From an uncultured Trueperaceae bacterium (GTDB lineage: Bacteria > Deinococcota > Deinococci > Deinococcales > Trueperaceae): a stretch of 21,229 nt of DNA. Position 1 is the stretch's first letter; the number at the start of each line of letters is the position of its first letter. The notes below the pieces were generated by a model, which was not told where the DNA came from, made no database searches, and saw only the letters and a list, made by a program, of their open reading frames with translations. Where the stretch lies: NCBI GenBank assembly GCA_937911855.1, contig CALDPK010000060.1, forward strand, positions 1 through 21,229. The letters run 5' to 3'. Shown piece after piece: positions 9,085 to 16,104 of this stretch. Both the position numbers and the translations under genes were made by a program.

Positions 9085-9731
9085 CCGGTTTCAGGAGGCC
9101 TGACGTCCGCCGGGTCCTTGTGCTTGCCTGATTTCTTGCGGCCCAGGCGGTTCTCGGTTCCGTTCGCTAGCCTTACCAGGTTGTCACGGTGCCGCCACGT
9201 AGCGAGCAGCGTGAGTGCGATCGTCATCCACAGGAACGCCGGGTGCGTGCTGCCCTGGATGATCAGGAACAGTGGCGCCGCGAAGATTCCCACGAGCGAA
9301 CCCAGGGACACGAACCGGCCCAGCGCGATGGCGTAGATGCCGATAGCCACGCAGAACAGCGCGACTACGGGATAGATGGCGAGCATCACGCCGATGCTCG
9401 TTGCCACGCCCTTGCCGCCGCGGAACTTCAGGAACACGTTGTAGTTGTTGCCGACCACCACAGCCAGGCCGGACAGTGCGATTGTCCATGGATCAAGGCC
9501 CAGCAGCCTGGGCAACATGACCGCGATGACACCCTTGAGCGGGTCGGCGATGCCGACGAGGATCGCCGGGACGACGCCGACTGAACGGAGAACGTTGGTC
9601 ACGCCTATGTTGCCGGAGCCGACCTGCTGGATGTTCACTCCGCGGATGCGCGCCACGACGTAGCCGCTGGGGACGGAGCCAATCAGATAGGCAATCAGCA
9701 CGCAGGCTGCCGCGAGGAGATATTGGGTCAA
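9081..9731 (-). CDS. plsY: Glycerol-3-phosphate acyltransferase PlsY
   Basis: 216 aa integral membrane enzyme that acylates glycerol-3-phosphate from acyl-phosphate to make lysophosphatidate, the first step of phospholipid synthesis. Several hydrophobic helices are evident. Motif 1 is VGSGNIGVTNVLRSVG (about 37-52), DPLKG follows, motif 2 is VFLKFRGGKGVATSIG, and motif 3 is HRDNLVRLANGTENRLG near the C-terminus. The usual GH before the PVFLKF-like strand reads GN here (VVGNNYNVFLKF). Start is TTG 9731, supported by GGAGG about 7 nt upstream on the minus strand; I see no ATG in a better place. The C-terminal tail (KKSGKHKDPADVRPPETG) is charged and probably cytosolic. It is convergent with hslO and divergent from the rhomboid gene. 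Confidence 0.93.
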   Translation of the reverse strand: MTQYLLAAACVLIAYLIGSVPSGYVVARIRGVNIQQVGSGNIGVTNVLRSVGVVPAILVGIADPLKGVIAVMLPRLLGLDPWTIALSGLAVVVGNNYNVFLKFRGGKGVATSIGVMLAIYPVVALFCVAIGIYAIALGRFVSLGSLVGIFAAPLFLIIQGSTHPAFLWMTIALTLLATWRHRDNLVRLANGTENRLGRKKSGKHKDPADVRPPETG

Positions 9732-9758
9732 GAAAAGTCCTCCGGGACGTGATGCGGT

Positions 9759-9772
9759 CGACCTGTAGGTCG
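9759..9772. repeat. Inverted repeat in the plsY/rhomboid divergent gap, operator candidate
   Basis: CGACCT-GT-AGGTCG is a perfect 6-bp inverted repeat with a 2-nt centre, 28 bp before the plsY TTG and 50 bp before the rhomboid ATG. Its size and position would suit a dimeric repressor. No transcription factor gene lies nearby. Confidence 0.35.
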
Positions 9773-9808
9773 GTTCCTTTCAACATGATTGCATACCTTC
9801 ATGCGGGT

Positions 9809-9814
9809 TACGCT
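9809..9814 (+). promoter_or_regulatory. Candidate leaderless-type -10 box of the rhomboid gene
   Basis: TACGCT (TANNNT) ends 8 nt before ATG 9823, with no SD between. An in-frame TGA at 9820 excludes an earlier start. No convincing -35 at standard spacing. Confidence 0.3.
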
Positions 9815-9822
9815 TGCGATGA

Positions 9823-11397
9823 ATGGATGAAGTTGTACTTTTCCTGCTCGTGGTTGCCGTCACCGGTTTCTTCACGATGCGCTGGTCACTGAGGCTGGCA
9901 CGACCGACATCTGAACTGCCTGTCAAATCGATAATCGCGTTCTTCCTGGCAGCCATGGTCGGCCTGCAGCCGTTCCTCGGTTACCAGGTCGGCGACCTTC
10001 TGCGCCTGTTCGCAGTCATCGCGGCACCCATATGGGCTTTCGGCCCGCTGGCTGCAGTGGCGCTGGCCCGCAGCCGCCGTTACGGCCTGGCTGACGGGCT
10101 GACGAGGCTGCTGTACTGGGGTCCGGAGGGCAGGCAGGCGATCGGCCGGCTGCTGGCGCAGGTAGCGCTGCAGCAGGCTGACACTGAAGCGGCCGAGAAG
10201 TTCGCCGGTGACTCCGACCCGCTGCTGGCACTGCAGGCGGCCAGCCTGCGTGAGGACTGGCCAAGGGTGCTCACCCTGGCCGAAGAAGTGCCGCGCGTCA
10301 GTGACAACGCCTTTCTGGCCGACCAGTCGCTCATCCGCGCCCACATCGGCATGGGGCGCATGGACCTCGCCCAGCAGGTGCTGGACGACGCGCGCCAGCG
10401 GCTGGAGACCGATCCTGCCCGCCAGGGCCCGATCGGCTACCGCATGGTGAAACTGAGCGAGGCGCGCATCGCTGCCGAATACGGCAACATGGTACGCGTC
10501 CGCGAACTGCTGGCCGAGATGCCGCAGGGAACGCCGGCGTGGATCATCTACGGCATCGTCGCTCGGGCAGCCGAGATGGGGCACCGCATCGACGAGGCAG
10601 CCTCGCTGTACGCGCATACGTACCAGGTGGCTCCTGAAGGGGCACGCCAGCACATCGGTGAGCAGATCGAGCGTCTGGGGCGGCAGGTCCCGGTCATCGC
10701 CCGGCGGGGACCGGCGCTGGGCACCCTGATCCTGGTCGGCGGGCTCGTGCTGCTGTACGTTGCGCAGGAGCTGCTCAACGCCCGGGTACCTGACTTATTC
10801 ACTGCAGTAGGCCGCCTGAGGCCCAGCGACGCAGTCGCTGCCTACATGCAGGGCATCCCCACCCTTGCCACGGCCGACGCGCTGTGGCGGCACGTCTCCT
10901 ACGCGTTCGTGCACGGCAACCTGGTGCACATCGGTTTCAACGTGTGGGTGCTGTTCGACCTGGGCCGGGTTTACGAAGCCCGCCGCAACTGGGGCAGCCT
11001 GCTCATGGCGTTCGTGTTCGGCACCGTCATGGGCGCGTACCTGACGGGTATCGCCCAGGCAGGTCAGGTGCAGCTGCTGGTCGGCGCCTCGGGCGGGGTG
11101 CTCGGTGTGGGTGGCGCGCTGCTGGCCGACTCACTGCGCAGCGGCCTGGCCAGTGACCGGCAGCTCACCCGAAGCCTGCTGCAGTGGGTGGTGCTGATAG
11201 TGCTGTTCTCCGTGGCCATCCCGAACGTCTCGCTCTGGGGTCACATCGGCGGGCTGGTCGGCGGGCTGCTGTGGGGCTTCATCCGGCAGGGCCTGCCGCG
11301 CGGCCGGAACATCGACCGGTTCGCGGGCGGCCTGGCTGCCGGTGTCCTGGTGTGGACGCTTGTGACCGTCATCCTGCAGGTACTGCAACTGATCTAG
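9823..11397 (+). CDS. Rhomboid family intramembrane serine protease with TPR-like N-terminal region
   Basis: 524 aa, about twice the length of a minimal rhomboid. Residues about 3-85 hold two or three hydrophobic segments (VVLFLLVVAVTGFF; IIAFFLAAMVGLQPFLGY; LFAVIAAPIWAFGPLAAVAL). Residues about 95-285 are a soluble helical stretch rich in paired Ala/Leu helices that looks like TPR or SEL1-like repeats (LLAQVALQQADTEAAEKFA; AFLADQSLIRAHIGMGRMDLA; IVARAAEMGHRIDEAASLYA). From about 298 comes the rhomboid core: HVSYAFVHGNLVHIGFNVWVL, the catalytic serine in GASGG (S423) and histidine in WGHIGGLVGG (H474). The serine-histidine dyad is complete, so it should be an active protease cutting transmembrane substrates. 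Substrates are unknown; the repeat region may recruit partners. Confidence 0.9.
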   Translation: MDEVVLFLLVVAVTGFFTMRWSLRLARPTSELPVKSIIAFFLAAMVGLQPFLGYQVGDLLRLFAVIAAPIWAFGPLAAVALARSRRYGLADGLTRLLYWGPEGRQAIGRLLAQVALQQADTEAAEKFAGDSDPLLALQAASLREDWPRVLTLAEEVPRVSDNAFLADQSLIRAHIGMGRMDLAQQVLDDARQRLETDPARQGPIGYRMVKLSEARIAAEYGNMVRVRELLAEMPQGTPAWIIYGIVARAAEMGHRIDEAASLYAHTYQVAPEGARQHIGEQIERLGRQVPVIARRGPALGTLILVGGLVLLYVAQELLNARVPDLFTAVGRLRPSDAVAAYMQGIPTLATADALWRHVSYAFVHGNLVHIGFNVWVLFDLGRVYEARRNWGSLLMAFVFGTVMGAYLTGIAQAGQVQLLVGASGGVLGVGGALLADSLRSGLASDRQLTRSLLQWVVLIVLFSVAIPNVSLWGHIGGLVGGLLWGFIRQGLPRGRNIDRFAGGLAAGVLVWTLVTVILQVLQLI

Positions 11398-11658
11398 ACA
11401 GGTACGCGGATGTGACAGTGCAGTCCTGCGGTCGGAATCACGCGCGGCAAGAATGGCCTGTGCCTTCAGATCAGTCCCGAAGGCCTGCTTGCGCTGTTTG
11501 ATCCGTTCGATAAGCTCTTCCTGATCTGGCTGGTTCGACACTTCCGTCAGGGTGTCCAGCAAATACGCCTGCAGTGACTGCCCACGCCGCGCAGCTTTCG
11601 CAGTGAGTTCGTTGCGAACGTCCTCCGGGACGTTCCTGACCGTCACTGAAGTCGACAT
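11131..11658 (-). CDS. Orphan ribbon-helix-helix antitoxin (FitA/VapB type), C-terminus reading into the rhomboid antisense
   Basis: The first 78 residues match the FitA/VapB antitoxin type: STSVTVRNVPEDVRNELTAK (ribbon), AARRGQSLQAYLLDTL (helices), a linker, then the toxin-neutralising tail ending AILAARDSDRR (down to about 11425). From there the frame runs on for about 97 residues, the last 89 or so antisense to the rhomboid 3' end, with no homology I recognise, until a stop at 11131. In intact loci the PIN-domain toxin start overlaps the antitoxin end; here no toxin frame exists on either side, with the rhomboid gene ending at 11397 and a protease at 11701. It is best read as a leftover antitoxin whose partner was deleted, with the original stop lost. 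It may still act as a DNA-binding regulator or anti-addiction protein. ATG 11658 fits the domain start. Confidence 0.65.
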   Translation of the reverse strand: MSTSVTVRNVPEDVRNELTAKAARRGQSLQAYLLDTLTEVSNQPDQEELIERIKQRKQAFGTDLKAQAILAARDSDRRTALSHPRTCLDQLQYLQDDGHKRPHQDTGSQAAREPVDVPAARQALPDEAPQQPADQPADVTPERDVRDGHGEQHYQHHPLQQASGELPVTGQAAAQ

Positions 11659-11664
11659 GCACGC

Positions 11665-11693
11665 ATTATGCAGCGGAAGGCGCTATATCGCAA
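11665..11693 (-). promoter_or_regulatory. Promoter of the orphan antitoxin (TTGCGA, 17 bp, CATAAT), leaderless-type
   Basis: On the minus strand TTGCGA (complement of 11688-11693) is separated by 17 bp from CATAAT (complement of 11665-11670), 5 of 6 matches to the -10 consensus. Only 6 nt follow before ATG 11658, and there is no SD. This is the best sigma-70-like promoter in the window. Confidence 0.6.
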
Positions 11694-11700
11694 ACGTTTG
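11691..11700. repeat. Palindrome CAAACGTTTG over the antitoxin -35, operator candidate
   Basis: A perfect 10-bp palindrome that overlaps the last bases of the antitoxin -35 and ends one base before the protease stop codon. FitA/VapB-type antitoxins autoregulate by binding inverted repeats at their own promoter, so this is a reasonable operator. Confidence 0.45.
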
Positions 11701-13029
11701 TCAGCAGGGCGTAGCTGGCTGCTGATTGCGTCCCGAAACCAGCCGGTTGGCACACAACACTCCTGCCCCGTAAGCTTCTTCCGACATGAAGGCGTCATCG
11801 AAATAGGTTGACCTGCGCAGCCGGGCTTCAAGCTGCTCCGGAGTCAGGTTGGGTTCATGAGTCAGCAGGAGCGCCAGTGAGCCGGTGACGAACGGCGCAG
11901 CCATTGACGTGCCCGACATGCAGCCCTGCGGAGTTTCGCCGGGCACGGTGCTCACCACCTGGCCGCAATGGGAGGGCCCTGCGCCGCCCGGAGCCACGAC
12001 CGTGATCTCCTTGGGACCTGCGAACAGCGACTGGTCGGCAAGGCGGTAATCGCTGTCGACGGATCCGATCGCCAGCGCGTCAGCCGAGTTGGCCGGTGCG
12101 TAGACGTGCGTTCCCGGGCTGTCGTTGCCGGACGCGGCTATCACGGTGATCCCGCGTTCTTTGGTCAGCTGGCTGATCAGTGCGTCCACGCCGGGGTGTG
12201 GTGCGATCGCTGCACCCAGGCTCAGGTTGATGAGGTCCGCCGGATGGCGGTTGACCGGCACTTCAGCCAGGTCACTTCCTTCCAGCTGCAGGCCGGCTGC
12301 CCAGGCAAGGGCCAGAACCAGGTCATCGAAGCTGGCGCTTGCCGCGTTGTCGCTGAAGATGCGGATCGGCAGTACTTTCACGTGATCCGGGAAACCGGCC
12401 ACGCCGGCAACATCTCTGTGGCCGCGCGCCGCGATGATGCCGGCGACGTGCGTGCCGTGCCGGTCGGTTTCGAGCGCGGGGCGCGGATCAGCAGTCAGGT
12501 CGTAGAAGTTGAAGCCCGGCAGCATGGCCTCGCGCAGCTCGGGATGGTCGACGTCGATGCCGCTGTCTATCACTGCCACGGTCACCTGATGCCGGCCGGG
12601 ACCGCGCCCCCAGGCGTCTGCAACGCCGAACCCGCTCAGGTTCCAGTTCTCTGTCAGGCAGTCCGGCTCACCGAGCGTCTCCAGCCAGAAGTTGGGGATC
12701 GCCCATGCCACCCGCGGGTCCTGCTGCAGCTGAGCCGCCACGGTTTCCGCGTCACCCTCAGTCCGCAGGACGTCAGGCAGCAGGCCAGAGCGGACGTGCA
12801 CCGGCTCGAGGCCGTAATCATCACTCAGGGTGCCGAGCTGCTGGCTGCGCAGGTCTCCTCCCGTGCTGTAGACCACCAGGATCTCGCTCACGGGCAGGGG
12901 GGCAGCCTGCTTCTGTGCGGTTGCGACCGGGTCGCCCCGCAGGCAGGACTGAACGGGAGTGAACTCGACGGTTCTGCACGCGCTCAGCAGAAGGCCCAGC
13001 GTGACGGGGACAAGCAGCAGTTTTTTCAC
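11701..13029 (-). CDS. Subtilisin-like (S8) serine protease, predicted lipoprotein
   Basis: 442 aa. The N-terminus is a lipoprotein signal: MKK, a hydrophobic core and the lipobox LSAC, with C18 the lipidated residue, so the enzyme is exported and membrane-anchored. Residues about 45-118 look like an I9 inhibitor propeptide (EILVVYST through RVAWAIPN). The S8 catalytic triad is complete: D155 in VAVIDSGIDVDHPEL, H191 in RHGTHVAGIIA and S375 in SGTSMAAPFVTG, with the oxyanion-hole Asn in AASGND. Start is GTG 13029; no SD precedes it, but a TATTCT box lies 7 nt upstream, suggesting leaderless expression. It probably degrades extracellular or envelope proteins. A gene-free 41 nt separates it from the antitoxin remnant. 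Confidence 0.93.
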   Translation of the reverse strand: MKKLLLVPVTLGLLLSACRTVEFTPVQSCLRGDPVATAQKQAAPLPVSEILVVYSTGGDLRSQQLGTLSDDYGLEPVHVRSGLLPDVLRTEGDAETVAAQLQQDPRVAWAIPNFWLETLGEPDCLTENWNLSGFGVADAWGRGPGRHQVTVAVIDSGIDVDHPELREAMLPGFNFYDLTADPRPALETDRHGTHVAGIIAARGHRDVAGVAGFPDHVKVLPIRIFSDNAASASFDDLVLALAWAAGLQLEGSDLAEVPVNRHPADLINLSLGAAIAPHPGVDALISQLTKERGITVIAASGNDSPGTHVYAPANSADALAIGSVDSDYRLADQSLFAGPKEITVVAPGGAGPSHCGQVVSTVPGETPQGCMSGTSMAAPFVTGSLALLLTHEPNLTPEQLEARLRRSTYFDDAFMSEEAYGAGVLCANRLVSGRNQQPATPC

Positions 13030-13036
13030 AGATTAA

Positions 13037-13042
13037 AGAATA
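13037..13042 (-). promoter_or_regulatory. Candidate leaderless-type -10 box of the S8 protease
   Basis: TATTCT on the minus strand lies 7 nt before GTG 13029 with no SD between. No convincing -35 at standard spacing. It supports the GTG start and belongs to the set of similar boxes in this window. Confidence 0.45.
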
Positions 13043-13057
13043 GCCCGGCCCCGGCAG

Positions 13058-13087
13058 TTGTGGCATGCACCGTGCGTGAACTATGAT
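13058..13087 (+). promoter_or_regulatory. Promoter candidate of the acyl-CoA dehydrogenase gene
   Basis: TTGTGG (13058-13063), 18-bp spacer, TATGAT (13082-13087, 5 of 6 matches to TATAAT). Transcription would start near 13094, giving a leader of about 60 nt that contains a GC hairpin next to the SD. It is divergent from the S8 protease promoter about 15 bp away. Confidence 0.5.
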
Positions 13088-13119
13088 TCGGGCAACTCAA
13101 AATCGCTTCACTGGGAGCG

Positions 13120-13142
13120 CCGGCCGCACCGAAACCGGCCGG
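13120..13142 (+). repeat. GC hairpin in the acyl-CoA dehydrogenase leader
   Basis: CCGGCC (13120-13125) pairs with GGCCGG (13137-13142) around an 11-nt loop. The second arm runs into the GGAGG at 13141-13145. Folding could hide that SD, although a second purine-rich stretch (TGGAGAA, 13147-13153) lies closer to ATG 13156. Confidence 0.4.
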
Positions 13143-13155
13143 AGGTTGGAGAACG

Positions 13156-14889
13156 ATGACGGACACCATGAGGGCAACGCGCGGTGGCGCGTTCCTGATC
13201 TCACGCACGTCACCCGAAGCCGTGCTGACGCCCGAAAGGTTCGACGATGAACTGCGCATGTTCGCTGCCACGGCGACCCGGTTCGTCGAACGCGAGTACC
13301 GGCCGGTGGAAGAGGAGATCGAGGCACTGGACTACGAACGGTCCCGGCAGCTTCTGGCGAAAGCCGGCGAGCTGGGACTGCTCGCCCTGGACGTGCCCGA
13401 GCAGTACGGCGGCCTGGACCAGAGCAAGACGGCCTCGATGCTGGTCACCGAGAAGCTGGCGCAGACCGGCTCGTTCAACGTGACCTTCAACGCCCACGTG
13501 GGCATCGGTACGCTGCCGATCGTCTACTTCGGCACGGACGAACAGAAGGAACGGTACCTGCCGAAGCTCGCAAGTGGCGAGTGGGTCGCTGCCTACTGCC
13601 TGACCGAGGACACGTCGGGCTCCGATTCGCGGGCAGCGCGCACCACAGCAGTCCGTGACGGCGATGAATGGGTGCTGAACGGCAGCAAGATGTGGATCTC
13701 CAACGCCGGTTTCGCGGACGTGTTCACCGTGTTCGCGCAGATCGACGGCAAGGAGTTCAGCGCCTTCATCGTTGACCGGGATACGCCGGGCCTGAGCCTT
13801 GGCGCCGAGGAGCAGAAGATGGGCATCAAGGGCTCATCGACCATGCGGGTGATCCTGGAGGACGCGCGCATCCCGCTTTCGAACCTGCTGGGCGAGGCCG
13901 GCAAGGGGCACAGGATCGCCTTTTCGATCCTCAACATCGGCCGCCTGAAGCTCGCAGCCGGTGCAATCGGTGGGGCGAAGCAGATGATCCGCCTTGCGTC
14001 CCGCTACGCGAAGGAACGCGAGCAATTCGGCGTGCCCATCGGCAGCTTCGGGCTGATCAAGGAGAAGCTGGCCGACATGCAGGCGGGCACCTTCGCTCTT
14101 GAAAGCGCCGTTTACCGGGTCAGCGGCGACCTGGACACACACCTGGCGGGACGCCGCGGTCCCCAGGAAGTCCTGACTGCTCTTGACGAGTACGTCGTGG
14201 AGTACTCGTTCATCAAGGTGATGGGCTCCGAGATACTTGACGACATCATCGATGAGACCCTGCAGATCTTCGGCGGCAACGGCTTCTCCGCCGAGTATCC
14301 GGTTGAGGCTGCCTACCGCAACTCGCGCATCAACCGAATCTTCGAAGGCACGAACGAGATCAACCGCCTGCTGACTTCCGGTCAGTTGCTCAAGCGCGCG
14401 CTCAAGGGTCAGCTGGACCTGATGTCAGCGGTGCAGGCGGCAGCCGCAGGCAAGCCTGCCACGCCGGACGAGTCCGTGCCGGAGGCTTTCCGCAGTGCCG
14501 ACGCCGCCATCGCTGACATGAAGCAGGCCGTGCTGGCGGTGGCCGGGGCAGCGGTGATGGCCTGGATGCAGGAAGTCGAGAAGGAGCAGGAAGTGATGGC
14601 GCGGGTGGCGGACATGATCGCCCTCGTCTATCTGGCTGAATCCGCCCTGCTGCGCGCGCGGGCTGAAGGGGCTCCGACTGGAGCTGGCGACCTGGCGCGG
14701 CTGTACGTGTTCAGGGCGGTTGACGACGCCCGCCAGCTTGCCAGTGAGGCCTTGCGGCGAATCCCCTCCGGTTTCGAACATTCCGCCAGGGTCGCAGGCT
14801 TCCTGCCGGACCATGGCGTGGACCTGATCGGCCTCCGGCGCGAGATCGCCGACCGGGCGCTGGAGAAAGGTTCGTACCTCCTGGGCTGA
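13156..14889 (+). CDS. Acyl-CoA dehydrogenase, long/very-long-chain type
   Basis: 577 aa. A FAD-dependent acyl-CoA dehydrogenase carrying out the first, alpha-beta desaturation step of fatty acid beta-oxidation. The length with a C-terminal extension of about 170 residues resembles VLCAD and Bacillus FadE rather than the 380-residue short forms. Seen: LGLLALDVPEQYGGLD, the NVTFNAHVGIGTLPIVYFGT stretch, AAYCLTEDTSGSDS (FAD/substrate motif), KMWISNAGFADVFTVFA, KEREQFGVPIGSFGLIKEKLA and RIFEGTNEINR, with E397 the likely catalytic base. LQIFGGNGFSAEYPVE precedes it, as is usual. ATG 13156 has a purine-rich SD. No electron-transfer flavoprotein gene is adjacent. The C-terminal region is helical and probably membrane- or dimer-associating. 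Confidence 0.93.
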   Translation: MTDTMRATRGGAFLISRTSPEAVLTPERFDDELRMFAATATRFVEREYRPVEEEIEALDYERSRQLLAKAGELGLLALDVPEQYGGLDQSKTASMLVTEKLAQTGSFNVTFNAHVGIGTLPIVYFGTDEQKERYLPKLASGEWVAAYCLTEDTSGSDSRAARTTAVRDGDEWVLNGSKMWISNAGFADVFTVFAQIDGKEFSAFIVDRDTPGLSLGAEEQKMGIKGSSTMRVILEDARIPLSNLLGEAGKGHRIAFSILNIGRLKLAAGAIGGAKQMIRLASRYAKEREQFGVPIGSFGLIKEKLADMQAGTFALESAVYRVSGDLDTHLAGRRGPQEVLTALDEYVVEYSFIKVMGSEILDDIIDETLQIFGGNGFSAEYPVEAAYRNSRINRIFEGTNEINRLLTSGQLLKRALKGQLDLMSAVQAAAAGKPATPDESVPEAFRSADAAIADMKQAVLAVAGAAVMAWMQEVEKEQEVMARVADMIALVYLAESALLRARAEGAPTGAGDLARLYVFRAVDDARQLASEALRRIPSGFEHSARVAGFLPDHGVDLIGLRREIADRALEKGSYLLG

Positions 14890-14934
14890 CCGGGACGATT
14901 GCCTGGACTGGCCCGGCTTTGGTGCCTGTACCCC

Positions 14935-14969
14935 TTGCGCGGGAAGCCCGGACACCTTAAGATTTAAGG
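14935..14969 (+). promoter_or_regulatory. recA promoter with an inverted repeat over the -10 (operator candidate)
   Basis: TTGCGC (14935-14940), 17-bp spacer, TAAGAT (14958-14963). The -10 falls inside a perfect inverted repeat, CCTTAA-GAT-TTAAGG (14955-14969), which is strikingly AT-rich against its surroundings. A repressor bound here would cover the -10. The repeat does not match the palindromic radiation/desiccation response motif of Deinococcus or the Gram-positive LexA box as I know them. Transcription would start near 14970, giving a leader of about 69 nt. Confidence 0.45.
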
Positions 14970-15015
14970 CGATACCATGCTCCCGGGAACGGGCCGGGAT
15001 GTGGCGACTGCTCAG

Positions 15016-15027
15016 GCAGCCGGCTGC
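15016..15027. repeat. 12-bp palindrome adjoining the recA SD
   Basis: GCAGCCGGCTGC is a perfect palindrome ending one base before the recA SD (GGAGGG, 15028-15033, 5 nt from ATG 15039). It could be a DNA-level site or promote RNA dimer contacts, but chance is possible in GC-rich DNA. Confidence 0.35.
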
Positions 15028-15038
15028 GGAGGGAAATA

Positions 15039-16091
15039 ATGGACCAGAAGCTGAAAGCACTTAATGCCACGCTCTCCAACATCGAGAAGCAATTCGGCAA
15101 GGGCGCCATCATGCGTCTCGGCGATGACGTCAGAACACTGAACCACGGCGTGATCAGCACGGGCAGCATGAGCGTAGACCTTGCACTGGGTGTCGGCGGC
15201 GTACCCCGCGGCCGCATCATCGAAATCTACGGCCCGGAATCGGGCGGCAAGACGACGCTGAGTCTGCACATCGTGGCAGAAGCACAGCGCGCCGGCGGCG
15301 TAGCTGCCTTCGTCGACGCAGAACACGCCCTTGACCCCAGCTACGCACGCGCCCTTGGCGTGGACACCGACAACCTGCTGGTCAGCCAGCCTGACACCGG
15401 TGAACAGGCGCTCGAGATCACCGAACTGCTCGTCCGCAGCGGTGCTGTCGACGTCATCGTGATCGACTCGGTCGCTGCCCTCGTGCCGCGCGCTGAAATC
15501 GAAGGCGAGATGGGTGACACGCACGTCGGCCTGCAGGCCAGGCTCATGAGCCAGGCGCTGCGCAAACTGACCGGTGTGCTCAGTAAGAGCAAGACCACGG
15601 CCATCTTCATCAACCAGATCCGCGAGAAGATCGGTGTGATGTACGGCAACCCGGAAACCACTCCCGGTGGCCGCGCACTGAAGTTCTACTCCAGCGTCCG
15701 CATGGAAGTGCGCCGCAAGGGTGACGTCAAGACCGGCGTCGACCGCGTGGGCAACCGCACGCGGGTGAAGGTAACCAAGAACAAGGTCGCGCCGCCCTTC
15801 AAGGAAGCAGAGATCGACATCATGTTCGGCAAGGGCATCGACAAGCTCGGTGACCTCATCAACATCGCCACCGACCTGGACATCATCCAGAAGTCGGGCA
15901 GCTGGTACAGCTACGGCGAAGTGCGGCTCGGACAGGGCAAAGAGAAGACTGCGGAGTTCATGGCCGAACGCCCCGAGATGATCGACGAGATCCGCGACCG
16001 CGTCACCGCCGACATCCAGGGTGACAAGGCTGTTGCGCACAGGCCGGCCGGGGCTGACACCGATACTGAGCTGGAAGCCGACCTCGACTGA
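15039..16091 (+). CDS. recA: RecA recombinase
   Basis: 350 aa, full length, no intein. ATP-dependent strand-exchange protein for homologous recombination, repair and uptake of transforming DNA. Walker A GPESGGKTT (65-73), AFVDAEHALDP, Walker B region VDVIVIDSVAALVPRAEIEGEMGD, DNA-binding L2 region INQIREKIGVMYGNPETT, then KFYSSVRMEVRR and the C-terminal domain ending in an acidic tail (DTDTELEADLD). The second glycine in GPESGG and the GDTHVGLQARLMSQALRKLT core are closest to Thermus and Deinococcus RecA as I remember them, which is my main taxonomic clue. Strong SD GGAGGG. No cinA or lexA is adjacent. The next gene starts 13 nt after the stop, so they are likely cotranscribed. Confidence 0.98.
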   Translation: MDQKLKALNATLSNIEKQFGKGAIMRLGDDVRTLNHGVISTGSMSVDLALGVGGVPRGRIIEIYGPESGGKTTLSLHIVAEAQRAGGVAAFVDAEHALDPSYARALGVDTDNLLVSQPDTGEQALEITELLVRSGAVDVIVIDSVAALVPRAEIEGEMGDTHVGLQARLMSQALRKLTGVLSKSKTTAIFINQIREKIGVMYGNPETTPGGRALKFYSSVRMEVRRKGDVKTGVDRVGNRTRVKVTKNKVAPPFKEAEIDIMFGKGIDKLGDLINIATDLDIIQKSGSWYSYGEVRLGQGKEKTAEFMAERPEMIDEIRDRVTADIQGDKAVAHRPAGADTDTELEADLD

Positions 16092-16104
16092 GCAGAGGTA
16101 ACAG

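Noticed and set aside
11968..13086. 372-codon open frame on the plus strand over the S8 protease
   Set aside because: Antisense shadow of a gene with an intact catalytic triad.
14890..14916. CCGGG...CCCGG as a terminator behind the acyl-CoA dehydrogenase
   Set aside because: 5-bp stem with a 17-nt loop and only three T after it; too weak.
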